Positions 13,968 through 22,773 of a DNA stretch of 64,000 nt are shown piece after piece (the stretch's first letter is position 1; each line of letters opens with the position of its first letter). Both the position numbers and the translations under genes were made by a program. The stretch is from Bacteroidota bacterium (lineage in GTDB: Bacteria; Bacteroidota; Bacteroidia; B-17B0; Aurantibacillaceae): positions 62,001-126,000 of the forward strand of contig JADJFB010000005.1 of assembly GCA_016708845.1 (NCBI GenBank), read 5' to 3'. The notes under the pieces are model-generated. The model did no database searches and was not told the origin of the DNA. It was given only the letters and a program-made list of their open reading frames with translations.

Positions 13968-15371
13968 TCAATCTAAAATAAATTCATTAAATTTTTCGGG
14001 TATAATCACTTCGTTAAAACCCTTTTCAATTAACTTTCCTTTAAAAGATACTTTAGCTTCATCTTCACCATGTACCAAAAACATCGTCTTAACTTTTGAA
14101 GCATCCTGACAAGAAAGGAATCTCAATAATTCGCTGTAATCGGCATGTGCACTGTAGGATAAAATAGATTCAATATCAGCTTTTACATTATAATATTCTC
14201 CAAAAATATGTACGCTTTGCTCACCATCCAATAACCTTCTACCCAAAGTTCCTGGCGCGCAATAACCAGATAAAAGCACCGTATTTTGTGGATTACTGAT
14301 GGTATTCTTAATATGATGCTTCACCCTACCTGCATCTCCCATACCTGAGGCAGAAATAATAATACAAGGCCCTGAAATTGTGTTAAGCGCTTTAGATTCT
14401 TCTGCACTTTGAATGTATTCTAAATTATTAAAACCAAAAGGATCTGGATCCGTTAATATATATTTTTGAAGTGTGCTATTAAAACTAGCGGTATGATGAC
14501 GCATGATATCTGTAGCACTGGTAGATAATGGACTGTCTACATATATCTTAATGTTAGGCAACAACCTCTCATTCTTCATTTTATCTAGTGCAAATACAAT
14601 TTCCTGAGTTCTACCTAAACTAAAAGCAGGGATAATTAATTTCCCTTTTTTCTCTACACACGTATAATTAACTATATCTAACAACTTTGCTTCTGCATTT
14701 ACAGACACATCGTGTAATCTATCACCATAAGTTGACTCGCAGATAATATAATCTGCCTGAGGAAATACATCTGGCGACTTTAATATTAAATCTGTATATC
14801 TACCAACATCTCCAGAAAAAGTTAGTTTTGTCTCTTTCCCACTTTCATGTGAAGTTATATGTACCACTGCGCTACCAATAATATGACCTGCATCTGTAAA
14901 TTGAAAAGATATTTCTTTATTAATAAAAAAATCTGTTTTATAAGGAATAGCTTTAAAGTGTTTTAAGCATCTTTCAGCATCTTTAATACTATACAAAGGC
15001 TTTAATGGCGACAATCCTTTTCTTTCTCTTTTCTTATTTATATACTTAATATCGCTTTCATGAATATGGGCGCTATCTAATAATAAAATTTTACAAACAT
15101 CTAACGTAGCTTCCGTGCAATAAATACTGCCAGTAAATCCTTGTTTTACAAGACTTGGTAAATTACCAGAGTGATCAATATGAGCATGAGATAAAATAAC
15201 AGCTTCAATACTAGATGGGTCTAAATCCAACTTCCTATTCATTTCATCTGTTTCTTTGCCCATACCTTGGTATAAGCCACAGTCTAACAAAACCTGAGAG
15301 CCACTTTCTGTTATAATTAAATGTTTACTGCCTGTTACAGCTTCTGTTGCGCCAATAAATCTAATCTTCAT
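13968..15371 (-). CDS. MBL-fold beta-CASP nuclease (RNA-processing exonuclease family)
   Basis: This 467-residue protein has the metallo-beta-lactamase zinc motif SHAHIDHSG (H62, H64, D66, H67), then FSGDVGR, a beta-CASP region (IPAFSLGRTQEIVFAL, IYVDSPLSTSATDI, IIISASGMGDAGRVKHHI) and a C-terminal HGE motif. This architecture matches the CPSF73/YSH1-like bacterial family that acts on RNA. In Bacteroidota it often sits with Usp and Fnr-regulated genes. The gene lies 91 bp after the haemoglobin gene and may be in the same operon. Cellular substrate is unknown. Confidence 0.9.
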   Translation of the reverse strand: MKIRFIGATEAVTGSKHLIITESGSQVLLDCGLYQGMGKETDEMNRKLDLDPSSIEAVILSHAHIDHSGNLPSLVKQGFTGSIYCTEATLDVCKILLLDSAHIHESDIKYINKKRERKGLSPLKPLYSIKDAERCLKHFKAIPYKTDFFINKEISFQFTDAGHIIGSAVVHITSHESGKETKLTFSGDVGRYTDLILKSPDVFPQADYIICESTYGDRLHDVSVNAEAKLLDIVNYTCVEKKGKLIIPAFSLGRTQEIVFALDKMKNERLLPNIKIYVDSPLSTSATDIMRHHTASFNSTLQKYILTDPDPFGFNNLEYIQSAEESKALNTISGPCIIISASGMGDAGRVKHHIKNTISNPQNTVLLSGYCAPGTLGRRLLDGEQSVHIFGEYYNVKADIESILSYSAHADYSELLRFLSCQDASKVKTMFLVHGEDEAKVSFKGKLIEKGFNEVIIPEKFNEFILD

Positions 15372-15462
15372 AATACTTAATTATTGTTTAAAGCTATTCA
15401 ATAGAAAGTGTAATTGCAAGAGAAAGTAATTTAAATAGGATAGAGTCTTACAAATAATATTC

Positions 15463-15861
15463 CTAAACTGTATCTGGCTTGTAATTATTAATGTAAGTCA
15501 TTTTATAATTCCATACCTCTTTAATGTTTTGAGATTTAAATTTTAGTTCATCTGCAATTGGTCCTTCAAATAAATCATCAATCGTTTTATGAAATAATTG
15601 CAGCCATTGATCAAAATGAGTTGATGTCAATGTTTCTCTTGAATTAACTTCCAAATGAGGTAAAAACGGCCTGCCTTTATAATTTCCTGTTTGAAATACA
15701 ATGTTTTCCCAAAAATCATACATTTTAGGTAAATGCTTATCCCAATCAACTTTCATCACATCATCAAAGATTCTACCTAATAACTCATTGTCTTTAACTC
15801 TATCATAAAAATTATTTACTAAAATTTCTATATCAATTCTATCTTGAATGTCTTTTTTCAT
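15463..15861 (-). CDS. Group 3 truncated haemoglobin
   Basis: This 132-residue protein matches group 3 truncated haemoglobins: LVNNFYDRVKDNELLGRIF in helices A-B, a KMYDFWENIVFQTGNYKGRPFLPH segment, and THFDQWLQLFHKT with proximal His near residue 82. These globins bind O2 and NO and are linked to nitrosative stress and microaerobic life. Only 2 bp separate it from the desaturase fusion gene, so the two are translationally linked. Expression is probably driven by the FNR-type promoter upstream of the fusion. Confidence 0.92.
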   Translation of the reverse strand: MKKDIQDRIDIEILVNNFYDRVKDNELLGRIFDDVMKVDWDKHLPKMYDFWENIVFQTGNYKGRPFLPHLEVNSRETLTSTHFDQWLQLFHKTIDDLFEGPIADELKFKSQNIKEVWNYKMTYINNYKPDTV

Positions 15862-15863
15862 AT

Positions 15864-17402
15864 TTAGATATTATTATCTGATGCAAACCATTCTGCATAA
15901 GAGGTTAAGGTTTCATCCAATCTCAAATTATGTATACTAATCGTTGAAGGCAAACAATTTTTAATTCGACTTAAGAAATCCAAAATCAAATTTTCGCAAG
16001 AAGGTTGATAATCCACATAAATCACTTTTTCAAATGTATCTTTCAATTCATTCATTTTTGAATGAGGTGAATTGGCATTTAAAACTAAAGCGTGATCAAA
16101 AACTTGTATCACCTTTTCAGATACTATTTGTTTTAGTTCTGTAAAATCAATCACCATACCATTTTTTGGATGTGTATTGTCTTGAATTGCTTCGCCTATC
16201 AAAGTAACACTAAAATGATAGGTATGTCCATGAATATTTCTACATGGTCCATCATAACCATATAATGCATGTGCCATATCAAAAGTAAACTTTTTTGTAA
16301 CCCTAATTTTCTGATGTACCATAAAACTATGCTTTCCTAATTCTCTTAATCGATGAAAGTGAGAAATTAAAGCTGACCTAAATGTTGGTTTAATATTGTA
16401 TGTAAAACCAAATTCAGCTGCTGTTTCCTGAACAATTGGCGCTAATTTCTTATAGTGCACATGACATATATTTGGAAACAAATGATGTTCGATTTGAAAA
16501 TTTAAACCTCCAACATACCAGCTTAATATTTTATTATCTCGCGCAAAATCACTGGTTGTTTTTAATTGATGAACATACCAATCTGTCTGCATCTCGTTTT
16601 CTTTTTCGGGTTGTTCAGCCCCTTCCACAACATGAGCCATTTGAAATACAAAACTTAAAATAATACTCGCTACCCAATGCATAATCACAAAACCTAATAA
16701 TACTTGCCAAAAATTAAAACGCGTTAACCATAATGGCAATCCAAAAACAACAGTTAGATAAACTACTTTTCTAAATAACATTTTCCAAAACTCTGTGCTT
16801 AGTTTTTTATTCTGACTTTTGATTAATCCCATTTGAGCATACTTATACAAACGAGTAAAATCATTAGTTAACATCACTAAGGTCATTAATCCGTAAAAGA
16901 AAAACACATATAAAAATTGATATTTATGAAACTTTCTAAATGGCTTATGTTCTGATAAACGAATCGGTCCTTTTGAATCAATATCCTCATCCAAACCAGA
17001 AATATTGGTATAAGTATGATGCAAAACATTGTGTTGAATTTTCCAATTAAGTACATTACTTCCTAATAAATATAATGACCCCGATAATAACTTATTAACC
17101 CATTCCTTTTTTGAGTATGCGCCATGACAGGCATCATGCATAACTCCCATACCTACTCCTGCAATTCCGATGCCCATAACCACAACCGAAGCAAATGCTA
17201 ACCAATTATTCATGGGCACTGATAAAATTAAAACAAATGGCAATAAATACATGGATACTAAAGCGATGGTTTTAATAACCATTTTAGCGTTGGCTTTATT
17301 AGAAATGTTATTTTCTTTAAAATATAAGTTAACTTTTTTTCTTAAAGTGGCTACAAATTGCTGTTCATGCTTGTTGTGGTGGGTAAATTTAATATGGGAC
17401 AT
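15864..17402 (-). CDS. Fatty acid desaturase fused to a QueD/PTPS-type pterin synthase
   Basis: A single 512-residue frame encodes two enzymes. Residues 1-360 are a membrane fatty acid desaturase with all three His boxes: HDACH (89-93), HNVLHH (124-129) and QIEHH (303-307). Residues about 364-512 are a 6-pyruvoyl/6-carboxytetrahydropterin synthase domain with zinc ligands H378, H391 and H393, catalytic C387 (GPCRNIHGH), D436-H437 and E497. All key residues are intact in both halves, so both could be active. The pairing has no obvious pathway link; it is followed by the haemoglobin gene. Its promoter has FNR-type sites. I do not know this fusion as a described enzyme. Confidence 0.88.
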   Translation of the reverse strand: MSHIKFTHHNKHEQQFVATLRKKVNLYFKENNISNKANAKMVIKTIALVSMYLLPFVLILSVPMNNWLAFASVVVMGIGIAGVGMGVMHDACHGAYSKKEWVNKLLSGSLYLLGSNVLNWKIQHNVLHHTYTNISGLDEDIDSKGPIRLSEHKPFRKFHKYQFLYVFFFYGLMTLVMLTNDFTRLYKYAQMGLIKSQNKKLSTEFWKMLFRKVVYLTVVFGLPLWLTRFNFWQVLLGFVIMHWVASIILSFVFQMAHVVEGAEQPEKENEMQTDWYVHQLKTTSDFARDNKILSWYVGGLNFQIEHHLFPNICHVHYKKLAPIVQETAAEFGFTYNIKPTFRSALISHFHRLRELGKHSFMVHQKIRVTKKFTFDMAHALYGYDGPCRNIHGHTYHFSVTLIGEAIQDNTHPKNGMVIDFTELKQIVSEKVIQVFDHALVLNANSPHSKMNELKDTFEKVIYVDYQPSCENLILDFLSRIKNCLPSTISIHNLRLDETLTSYAEWFASDNNI

Positions 17403-17444
17403 AATGGCTATTTTAATGTGTGTTTCAATTCAAATTTTAATTTG

Positions 17445-17556
17445 CAAAGGAACTATAGAAGAAGTGGATTAAAAATGACAATAGTCACAACTACACCATG
17501 ATAAAATACAGTAGCTACCAAAAACGGGAATAATTAGAAAAACATGACAAATGTCA
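17445..17556. promoter_or_regulatory. FNR-type sites in the desaturase-fixI intergenic region
   Basis: For the minus-strand desaturase operon, TGACAATAGTCA (17476-17487) is centred 33 bp from the -7-like element TTCCTTTG (17445-17452). A half-degenerate site, TGATAAAATACA (17499-17510), is 56 bp away. A third, perfect palindrome TGACAAATGTCA (17545-17556) lies further out, toward fixI. The rest of the 358-bp gap (17403-17760) is AT-rich and holds the fixI promoter but no gene I can support. Confidence 0.65.
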
Positions 17557-17680
17557 GTATTTCTCAATGAGGTTAATATCTGAAAAAGCCACTTCAAATA
17601 TCACTCTCCATTAACCTAATATTAAATTAATACTAATTTATTATTGAATAAGTGTACGCATCATATATTAATAGTTTTAT

Positions 17681-17688
17681 TATATTTG
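17681..17688 (+). promoter_or_regulatory. Probable fixI promoter -7 element
   Basis: TATATTTG is a perfect TAnnTTTG element about 73 bp before the GTG start of the copper ATPase gene. No palindrome lies at the 33-bp position here. The nearest FNR-type site (17545-17556) is 134 bp upstream of this element. Confidence 0.4.
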
Positions 17689-17760
17689 TTTTAACTTTTA
17701 TCAATTTAATTACTGATTTACTTCAGTTTTATTCTATATATTTACTATCAGATTTGTATT

Positions 17761-20196
17761 GTGAAGATTAAAAAGGCATCAGAAGTCAAAAGAGTTTGCT
17801 ACCATTGCGGTGAGAATGCAGTTGATGACCTTTACCATATTGAAGAAAAAAATTTTTGTTGTAGGGGATGCCAAACGGTTTACGAAATAATCAATAAAAG
17901 TGATTTATGCTCCTATTATGATTTAGAACAAAATCCTGGTATTAATCAAAAACAAGAAATCAGAAAAGGTAAATTCGCTTTTTTAGATGACACTCAAATC
18001 ATTAAAAAATTAACTCATTTCCAAGATGATACGCATCAGCACGTTATCTTCTATTTACCTCAAATGCACTGCGCATCTTGTATTTGGATTTTGGAACATC
18101 TAAATAAAATCAATTCAGGTATTATTAAATCTCAAGTTAATTTCATTAAGAAAGAAGTAACTATTATCTATAATTTTCACGAAACCTCACTAAAAAAGGT
18201 AGCGGAAGCATTAACCCTTATTGGTTATGAACCTCATATCAGCTTAAATGATGTAAGTACCGGCAAAGTAAAAAAATATGATACGACTGCCATTGTAAAA
18301 TTAGGAATTGCTGGTTTTTGTTTTGGTAATATCATGATGTTAAGTTTTCCTGAATATTTTTCGTTGGCAAAATCGGATGATATTGGATTAAACACTTGGT
18401 TTAGTTACTTGAATTTATTTTTAGCACTTCCTGTATTTTTTTATTCTGCCTCTGAGTTTTTCATATCGGGATACAAGGGTCTTCGTCAAAAATTCTTAAA
18501 CATTGATGCTCCCATAGCATTAGCTGTTTTGATCACATTCGGAAGAAGCTTATATGAAATATTATCTGGTACTGGCGCTGGCTATTTGGACTCGATGAGT
18601 GGAATAGTATTCTTTATGTTAATTGGAAGGTATTTTCAAAACAGAACTTACCAAAGTATTTCATTTGATAGAGATTTCACTTCGTATTTTCCATTGGGTG
18701 TAAGCGTTATTAATGAAGATGGGACTGAGAAACAAATATCAGTAGCTGATTTAAAAGTAGGAAACAGAATAAAAATTCATAATGATGAGATTATTCCTGC
18801 TGATTCTATTTTATTTTTAGGTAAGGCAACCATCGATTACAGTTTTGTAACAGGCGAATCTTTACCAGTTGAAAAATCCATTGGCGAAATAGCTTATGCT
18901 GGCGGTAAACAAACATCTGGCGCCATTGAGCTAGAGGTGGTAAAAGAAGTGTCTCAAAGTTACTTAACTCAATTATGGAACAATGAAGCCTTTAAAGAAA
19001 ATAAAGAAGAGGTTAAAGTTTCTTTTATTCATAGAGTAAGCAGATACTTCACCTATGTACTATTTTCAATTGCAGCCATAGCGGCTATTTATTGGTCTAT
19101 TAATGACCCTTCAAAAGTGTGGGGCGCTGTAACAGCCGTATTAATTGTTGCTTGCCCGTGTGCTTTGTTATTGAGTGCAACTTTTACAAATGGCAATATG
19201 ATTCGCATTTTAAATAAATACAAATTGTATGTAAAAAATGCTTCAGTTATTGAATACATGTCGGAAATAGACACTGTTGTGTTTGATAAGACTGGCACTA
19301 TAACAGAACAAGGCAAATCTGAGATTTCTTTTCAAGGAATTGAATTATCAGAAGCGCAATCTCAGTTAATTCGTTCATTAGCCAATCAATCCAATCATCC
19401 ATTAAGTAAAAGCATTGTGTCTTTCTTACCATTTAGTAAAAGATTGAACATTAAAAACTATAAGGAGTTTAAAGGTTTTGGCACATCCGCTACTATCAAC
19501 GAACATTTTATAAAAATGGGGTCTTCTGATTTTGTTTTAGGAAAAGACAGTGATCAACTAGTTTCAGGAAGTAGAGTGTATGTGAGCGTCGATGAAGAAT
19601 TTATAGGTTATTTCATTGTAAAAAATGCCTACAGAAATGGCTTAGAAAAAATTGTTTCATCACTACATACTCAATTCGATTTAAAAATATTATCAGGCGA
19701 CAACTCTTCTGAAGAGAATTACTTGAAAACTATTTTCGGAAATAAAACAGAAATGCTATTTGAGCAAAAACCAGAGGATAAATTAAACTTCATTAAACAC
19801 CTTCAAAATAATCATAAAAAAGTATTAATGATTGGTGATGGGTTAAATGATGCTGGTGCTTTAAAACAAAGTAACGTTGGTATAGCAATAAGTGATGATA
19901 CAAATAACTTTTCTCCAGCATGTGATGCTGTTTTATCTGGAAAAAATTTCACTTTATTAAAAGAATTGGTAAACTATTGTAGAAAACAAAAAACAATTAT
20001 TTTTTCAAGTTTTGTTTTATCTATCCTATATAATTTTGCAGGATTATTCTTCGCTGTTCAGGGCGATTTAAAGCCTGTAATTGCCGCTATTCTTATGCCA
20101 ATCAGTTCTATCAGTATTGTTTTATTAACTACAGGCTTGAGCTCATTTTACGAATTAAAACTCAAAAAACTAAATCCTGATAAAAGTCAGTTTTGA
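17761..20196 (+). CDS. ccoI: Cbb3 oxidase copper-transporting P-type ATPase (CcoI/FixI)
   Basis: This 811-residue P1B ATPase delivers copper for cbb3 oxidase assembly. It has an N-terminal Cys-rich domain (C13, C16, C33, C34, C37), an HMA domain with MHCASC (102-107), the actuator TGES, the membrane CPC motif (465-467), the phosphorylation site D509 in DKTGTIT, and GDGLNDAGAL. About eight membrane spans are visible. The start is a GTG at 17761; no ATG before the first Cys motif is better. It leads the cbb3 gene set, 53 bp before ccoS, and its last codons overlap an FNR-type site. Confidence 0.95.
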   Translation: MKIKKASEVKRVCYHCGENAVDDLYHIEEKNFCCRGCQTVYEIINKSDLCSYYDLEQNPGINQKQEIRKGKFAFLDDTQIIKKLTHFQDDTHQHVIFYLPQMHCASCIWILEHLNKINSGIIKSQVNFIKKEVTIIYNFHETSLKKVAEALTLIGYEPHISLNDVSTGKVKKYDTTAIVKLGIAGFCFGNIMMLSFPEYFSLAKSDDIGLNTWFSYLNLFLALPVFFYSASEFFISGYKGLRQKFLNIDAPIALAVLITFGRSLYEILSGTGAGYLDSMSGIVFFMLIGRYFQNRTYQSISFDRDFTSYFPLGVSVINEDGTEKQISVADLKVGNRIKIHNDEIIPADSILFLGKATIDYSFVTGESLPVEKSIGEIAYAGGKQTSGAIELEVVKEVSQSYLTQLWNNEAFKENKEEVKVSFIHRVSRYFTYVLFSIAAIAAIYWSINDPSKVWGAVTAVLIVACPCALLLSATFTNGNMIRILNKYKLYVKNASVIEYMSEIDTVVFDKTGTITEQGKSEISFQGIELSEAQSQLIRSLANQSNHPLSKSIVSFLPFSKRLNIKNYKEFKGFGTSATINEHFIKMGSSDFVLGKDSDQLVSGSRVYVSVDEEFIGYFIVKNAYRNGLEKIVSSLHTQFDLKILSGDNSSEENYLKTIFGNKTEMLFEQKPEDKLNFIKHLQNNHKKVLMIGDGLNDAGALKQSNVGIAISDDTNNFSPACDAVLSGKNFTLLKELVNYCRKQKTIIFSSFVLSILYNFAGLFFAVQGDLKPVIAAILMPISSISIVLLTTGLSSFYELKLKKLNPDKSQF

Positions 20197-20241
20197 TACT
20201 GACTATCATCAATTACAAAAAATGTTAACTACCTAATTTTA
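20178..20241 (+). promoter_or_regulatory. ccoS/ccoNO promoter with tandem FNR-type sites
   Basis: TGATAAAAGTCA (20178-20189) and TGACTATCATCA (20200-20211) are centred 22 bp apart and lie 54 and 32 bp upstream of a -7-like element, TAATTTTA (20234-20241). The outer site overlaps the end of ccoI. Transcription would start about 5 nt before the ccoS ATG. Confidence 0.7.
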
Positions 20242-20249
20242 CACCCGAT

Positions 20250-20441
20250 ATGAGCGCAATTTTCATCATGATAGGAGCCAGCCTACTACTGGCAATAGGG
20301 TTTTTGATAGCCTTTATTTGGTCGGTAAAAAGTAATCAATACGAAGACGATTACACTCCCTCGGTAAGAATGTTATTTGATAACACCACAATCCAAGAAA
20401 CTAAAAAAGAAACAAATAAAAACACCAAAAAAACAAAATAA
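20250..20441 (+). CDS. ccoS: Cbb3 oxidase assembly protein CcoS
   Basis: This 63-residue protein has one N-terminal membrane span (IFIMIGASLLLAIGFLIAFIWSV) followed by KSNQYEDDYTPSVRMLFDN, the typical CcoS form in which an acidic patch follows the span. CcoS is needed for cofactor insertion into cbb3 oxidase. It lies between ccoI and ccoNO, one base before the ccoNO ATG at 20443. A run of Lys and Asn codons forms its tail. Confidence 0.92.
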   Translation: MSAIFIMIGASLLLAIGFLIAFIWSVKSNQYEDDYTPSVRMLFDNTTIQETKKETNKNTKKTK

Positions 20442-20442
20442 T

Positions 20443-22569
20443 ATGGAACTACAAAAATTTCAGTACGACAACAAAACAGTTAAGATGTTTGCATACGCAA
20501 CTATTCTTTGGGGCTTAGTTGGCATGCTCGTTGGATTAATCGCTGCTATACAACTATATCTTCCTGCCGCAAACTTGTCATTACCATATACTACTTTTGG
20601 CCGTTTGCGTCCATTACATACTAATGCAGTAATTTTTGCTTTTGTAGGTAATGCAATTTTTATGGGTGTTTATTATTCGTTACAACGTTTACTAAAGGCT
20701 CGTATGTTTAGTGATTTATTAAGCAAAATCCACTTTTGGGGTTGGCAAATAATTATTGTGCTAGCTGCCGTTACATTAATCATGGGCAAAACTACTGGTA
20801 AAGAATACGCAGAGTTAGAGTGGCCAATTGATATTTTAATCACTTTAGTTTGGGTTGTATTTGGCTGGAACATGTTCGGTACAATTATTCGCCGTCGTGA
20901 GCGCCACTTATACGTTGCTATATGGTTTTACATTGCAACTTTTGTAACTGTAGCTATGTTGCACATTGTTAACTCTATTGAAATTCCAGTTTCATTTTGG
21001 AAATCATATTCTTGGTATGCGGGTGTGCAAGATGCTTTAGTACAATGGTGGTATGGTCATAATGCCGTGGCATTTTTCTTAACAACTCCTTATTTAGGTT
21101 TAATGTATTATTTCTTACCTAAAATTGCACAACGTCCAGTTTACTCTTATCGTTTATCAATTATTCACTTTTGGGCATTAATTTTCTTATACATCTGGGC
21201 TGGCCCTCACCATTTATTATATACTTCTGTTCCTGATTGGGCACAATCTCTGGGAGTTGTATTCTCTGTTATGTTAATCGCACCATCTTGGGGTGGTATG
21301 ATTAATGGATTATTAACTCTTCGTGGCGCATGGGATAGAGTTCGTGACAATGTAGGTTTAAAATTCTTAGTAGTTGCTGTTACCGCTTATGGTATGGCTA
21401 CTTTCGAAGGGCCATTATTATCATTAAAGAATGTAAATGCAATCGCGCACTACACAGATTGGATTGTTGCTCACGTTCACGTTGGAGCTTTAGGTTGGAA
21501 TGGATTCTTAACATTTGGTATTTTGTATTGGTTAATACCTAGATTATTCCAAACAAAATTATATTCCGAAAAATTAGCTAACATGCATTTCTGGATTGGA
21601 ACATTAGGCATTGTATTATATGCCGTTCCAATGTATTGGGCAGGCTTCATGCAATCATCTATGTGGAAAGATTTTACTCCAGAAGGGCAATTAAAATGGC
21701 AGTTCATGGATACAGTAACTAAAATGATCCCTTTTTATATTGCTCGTTCTGTTGGAGGAACATTATTTTTAGTGGGTGCTATCTTAATGACATACAATTT
21801 AATTAAAACTATTAAAGCTGGCGTTTTCTTGGAAATTGAAGAAGATCAAGCACCTGCATTAGTTGGCGAATATCAAGCTCACTCAAAAGATCACTGGCAC
21901 CGTTGGATTGAGCGTAAACCTATTCAATTAATGATTGTAAGCTTAGTGGTTGTAGCTATTGGCGGGTTAATCGAATTTGTTCCAGTATTTTTAGTTAAAT
22001 CAAATATTCCAACCATTGCAAGTGTTAAACCATACACACCGTTGGAGTTACAAGGTAGAGATATTTATGTGCGCGAAGGTTGTTATACATGTCACTCACA
22101 AATGATTCGTCCATTCAGAAGTGAAACTGCTCGTTATGGAGAATATTCTAAAGCAGGAGAGTTTGTATACGATCATCCATTTCAATGGGGCTCAAAACGC
22201 ACTGGTCCAGATTTAGCAAGAGAAGGCGGCAAATATCCAGATAGCTGGCATTATAATCACATGTTAGATCCAACATCAATGTCACCTGGTTCAATTATGC
22301 CTCAATACCCGTGGTTATTGGAAGATCAATTAGATGCTAATTCAACGATTGCAAAAATAAAAGCGATGCAGCGCCTTGGTGTTCCTTATCCTGAAGGTTA
22401 TGATAAAATTGCAATTCAGGACATGGAAAAGCAAGCAAAAGAAATTACAGCTAATTTAAAAAAAGATGGTATTGAAACTTTGCCTGATAGAGAAATCGTT
22501 GCCTTAATATCATACTTACAGCGCTTAGGAAAAGACATTAAAGCTGAAGGTTTAAAAGCTGAAAAATAA
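20443..22569 (+). CDS. ccoNO: Cbb3 cytochrome c oxidase fused subunits I-II (CcoN-CcoO)
   Basis: This 708-residue protein fuses the catalytic haem-copper subunit CcoN (about residues 1-480) to the monohaem cytochrome CcoO. CcoN shows many membrane spans and His ligands in RPLHTNAV, GHNAVAFFLT and AHVHVGALGWNG. CcoO carries CYTCH (547-551) and Met-bearing SPGSIMPQYPWL. It reduces O2 at low oxygen and pumps protons at the inner membrane. The fusion is usual in Bacteroidota. The ATG at 20443 (MELQKFQYDNKTVKMF) was chosen over an upstream frame opening inside ccoS. Confidence 0.96.
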   Translation: MELQKFQYDNKTVKMFAYATILWGLVGMLVGLIAAIQLYLPAANLSLPYTTFGRLRPLHTNAVIFAFVGNAIFMGVYYSLQRLLKARMFSDLLSKIHFWGWQIIIVLAAVTLIMGKTTGKEYAELEWPIDILITLVWVVFGWNMFGTIIRRRERHLYVAIWFYIATFVTVAMLHIVNSIEIPVSFWKSYSWYAGVQDALVQWWYGHNAVAFFLTTPYLGLMYYFLPKIAQRPVYSYRLSIIHFWALIFLYIWAGPHHLLYTSVPDWAQSLGVVFSVMLIAPSWGGMINGLLTLRGAWDRVRDNVGLKFLVVAVTAYGMATFEGPLLSLKNVNAIAHYTDWIVAHVHVGALGWNGFLTFGILYWLIPRLFQTKLYSEKLANMHFWIGTLGIVLYAVPMYWAGFMQSSMWKDFTPEGQLKWQFMDTVTKMIPFYIARSVGGTLFLVGAILMTYNLIKTIKAGVFLEIEEDQAPALVGEYQAHSKDHWHRWIERKPIQLMIVSLVVVAIGGLIEFVPVFLVKSNIPTIASVKPYTPLELQGRDIYVREGCYTCHSQMIRPFRSETARYGEYSKAGEFVYDHPFQWGSKRTGPDLAREGGKYPDSWHYNHMLDPTSMSPGSIMPQYPWLLEDQLDANSTIAKIKAMQRLGVPYPEGYDKIAIQDMEKQAKEITANLKKDGIETLPDREIVALISYLQRLGKDIKAEGLKAEK

Positions 22570-22596
22570 TTTATAAAATATTTAAATAAAATTCTT

Positions 22597-22770
22597 ATGA
22601 AATTTAAAAACTATTTGGAAAGTATCACCGGAATTGGGATTTATCCATTAATATCTTTAATCGTATTTGTAGTGTTTTTTGGCTTGGTTACTTTATATGT
22701 AATTAAAGGGAATAAAAAACATTTCGAAAAATTAAGCAATCTTCCAATCAACGATAACGAAACTAATTAA
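22597..22770 (+). CDS. ccoQ: CcoQ-like small cbb3 oxidase subunit
   Basis: This 57-residue protein starts MKFKNYLESITGIGIYP and has one membrane span (PLISLIVFVVFFGLVTLYVI) followed by a KGNKKHFEKLSNLP tail. Size, topology and position between ccoNO and ccoP fit CcoQ/FixQ, a small stabilising subunit. It ends 3 bp before the ccoP start. Sequence conservation in this family is low, so the call rests on position and form. Confidence 0.85.
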   Translation: MKFKNYLESITGIGIYPLISLIVFVVFFGLVTLYVIKGNKKHFEKLSNLPINDNETN

Positions 22771-22773
22771 ACT

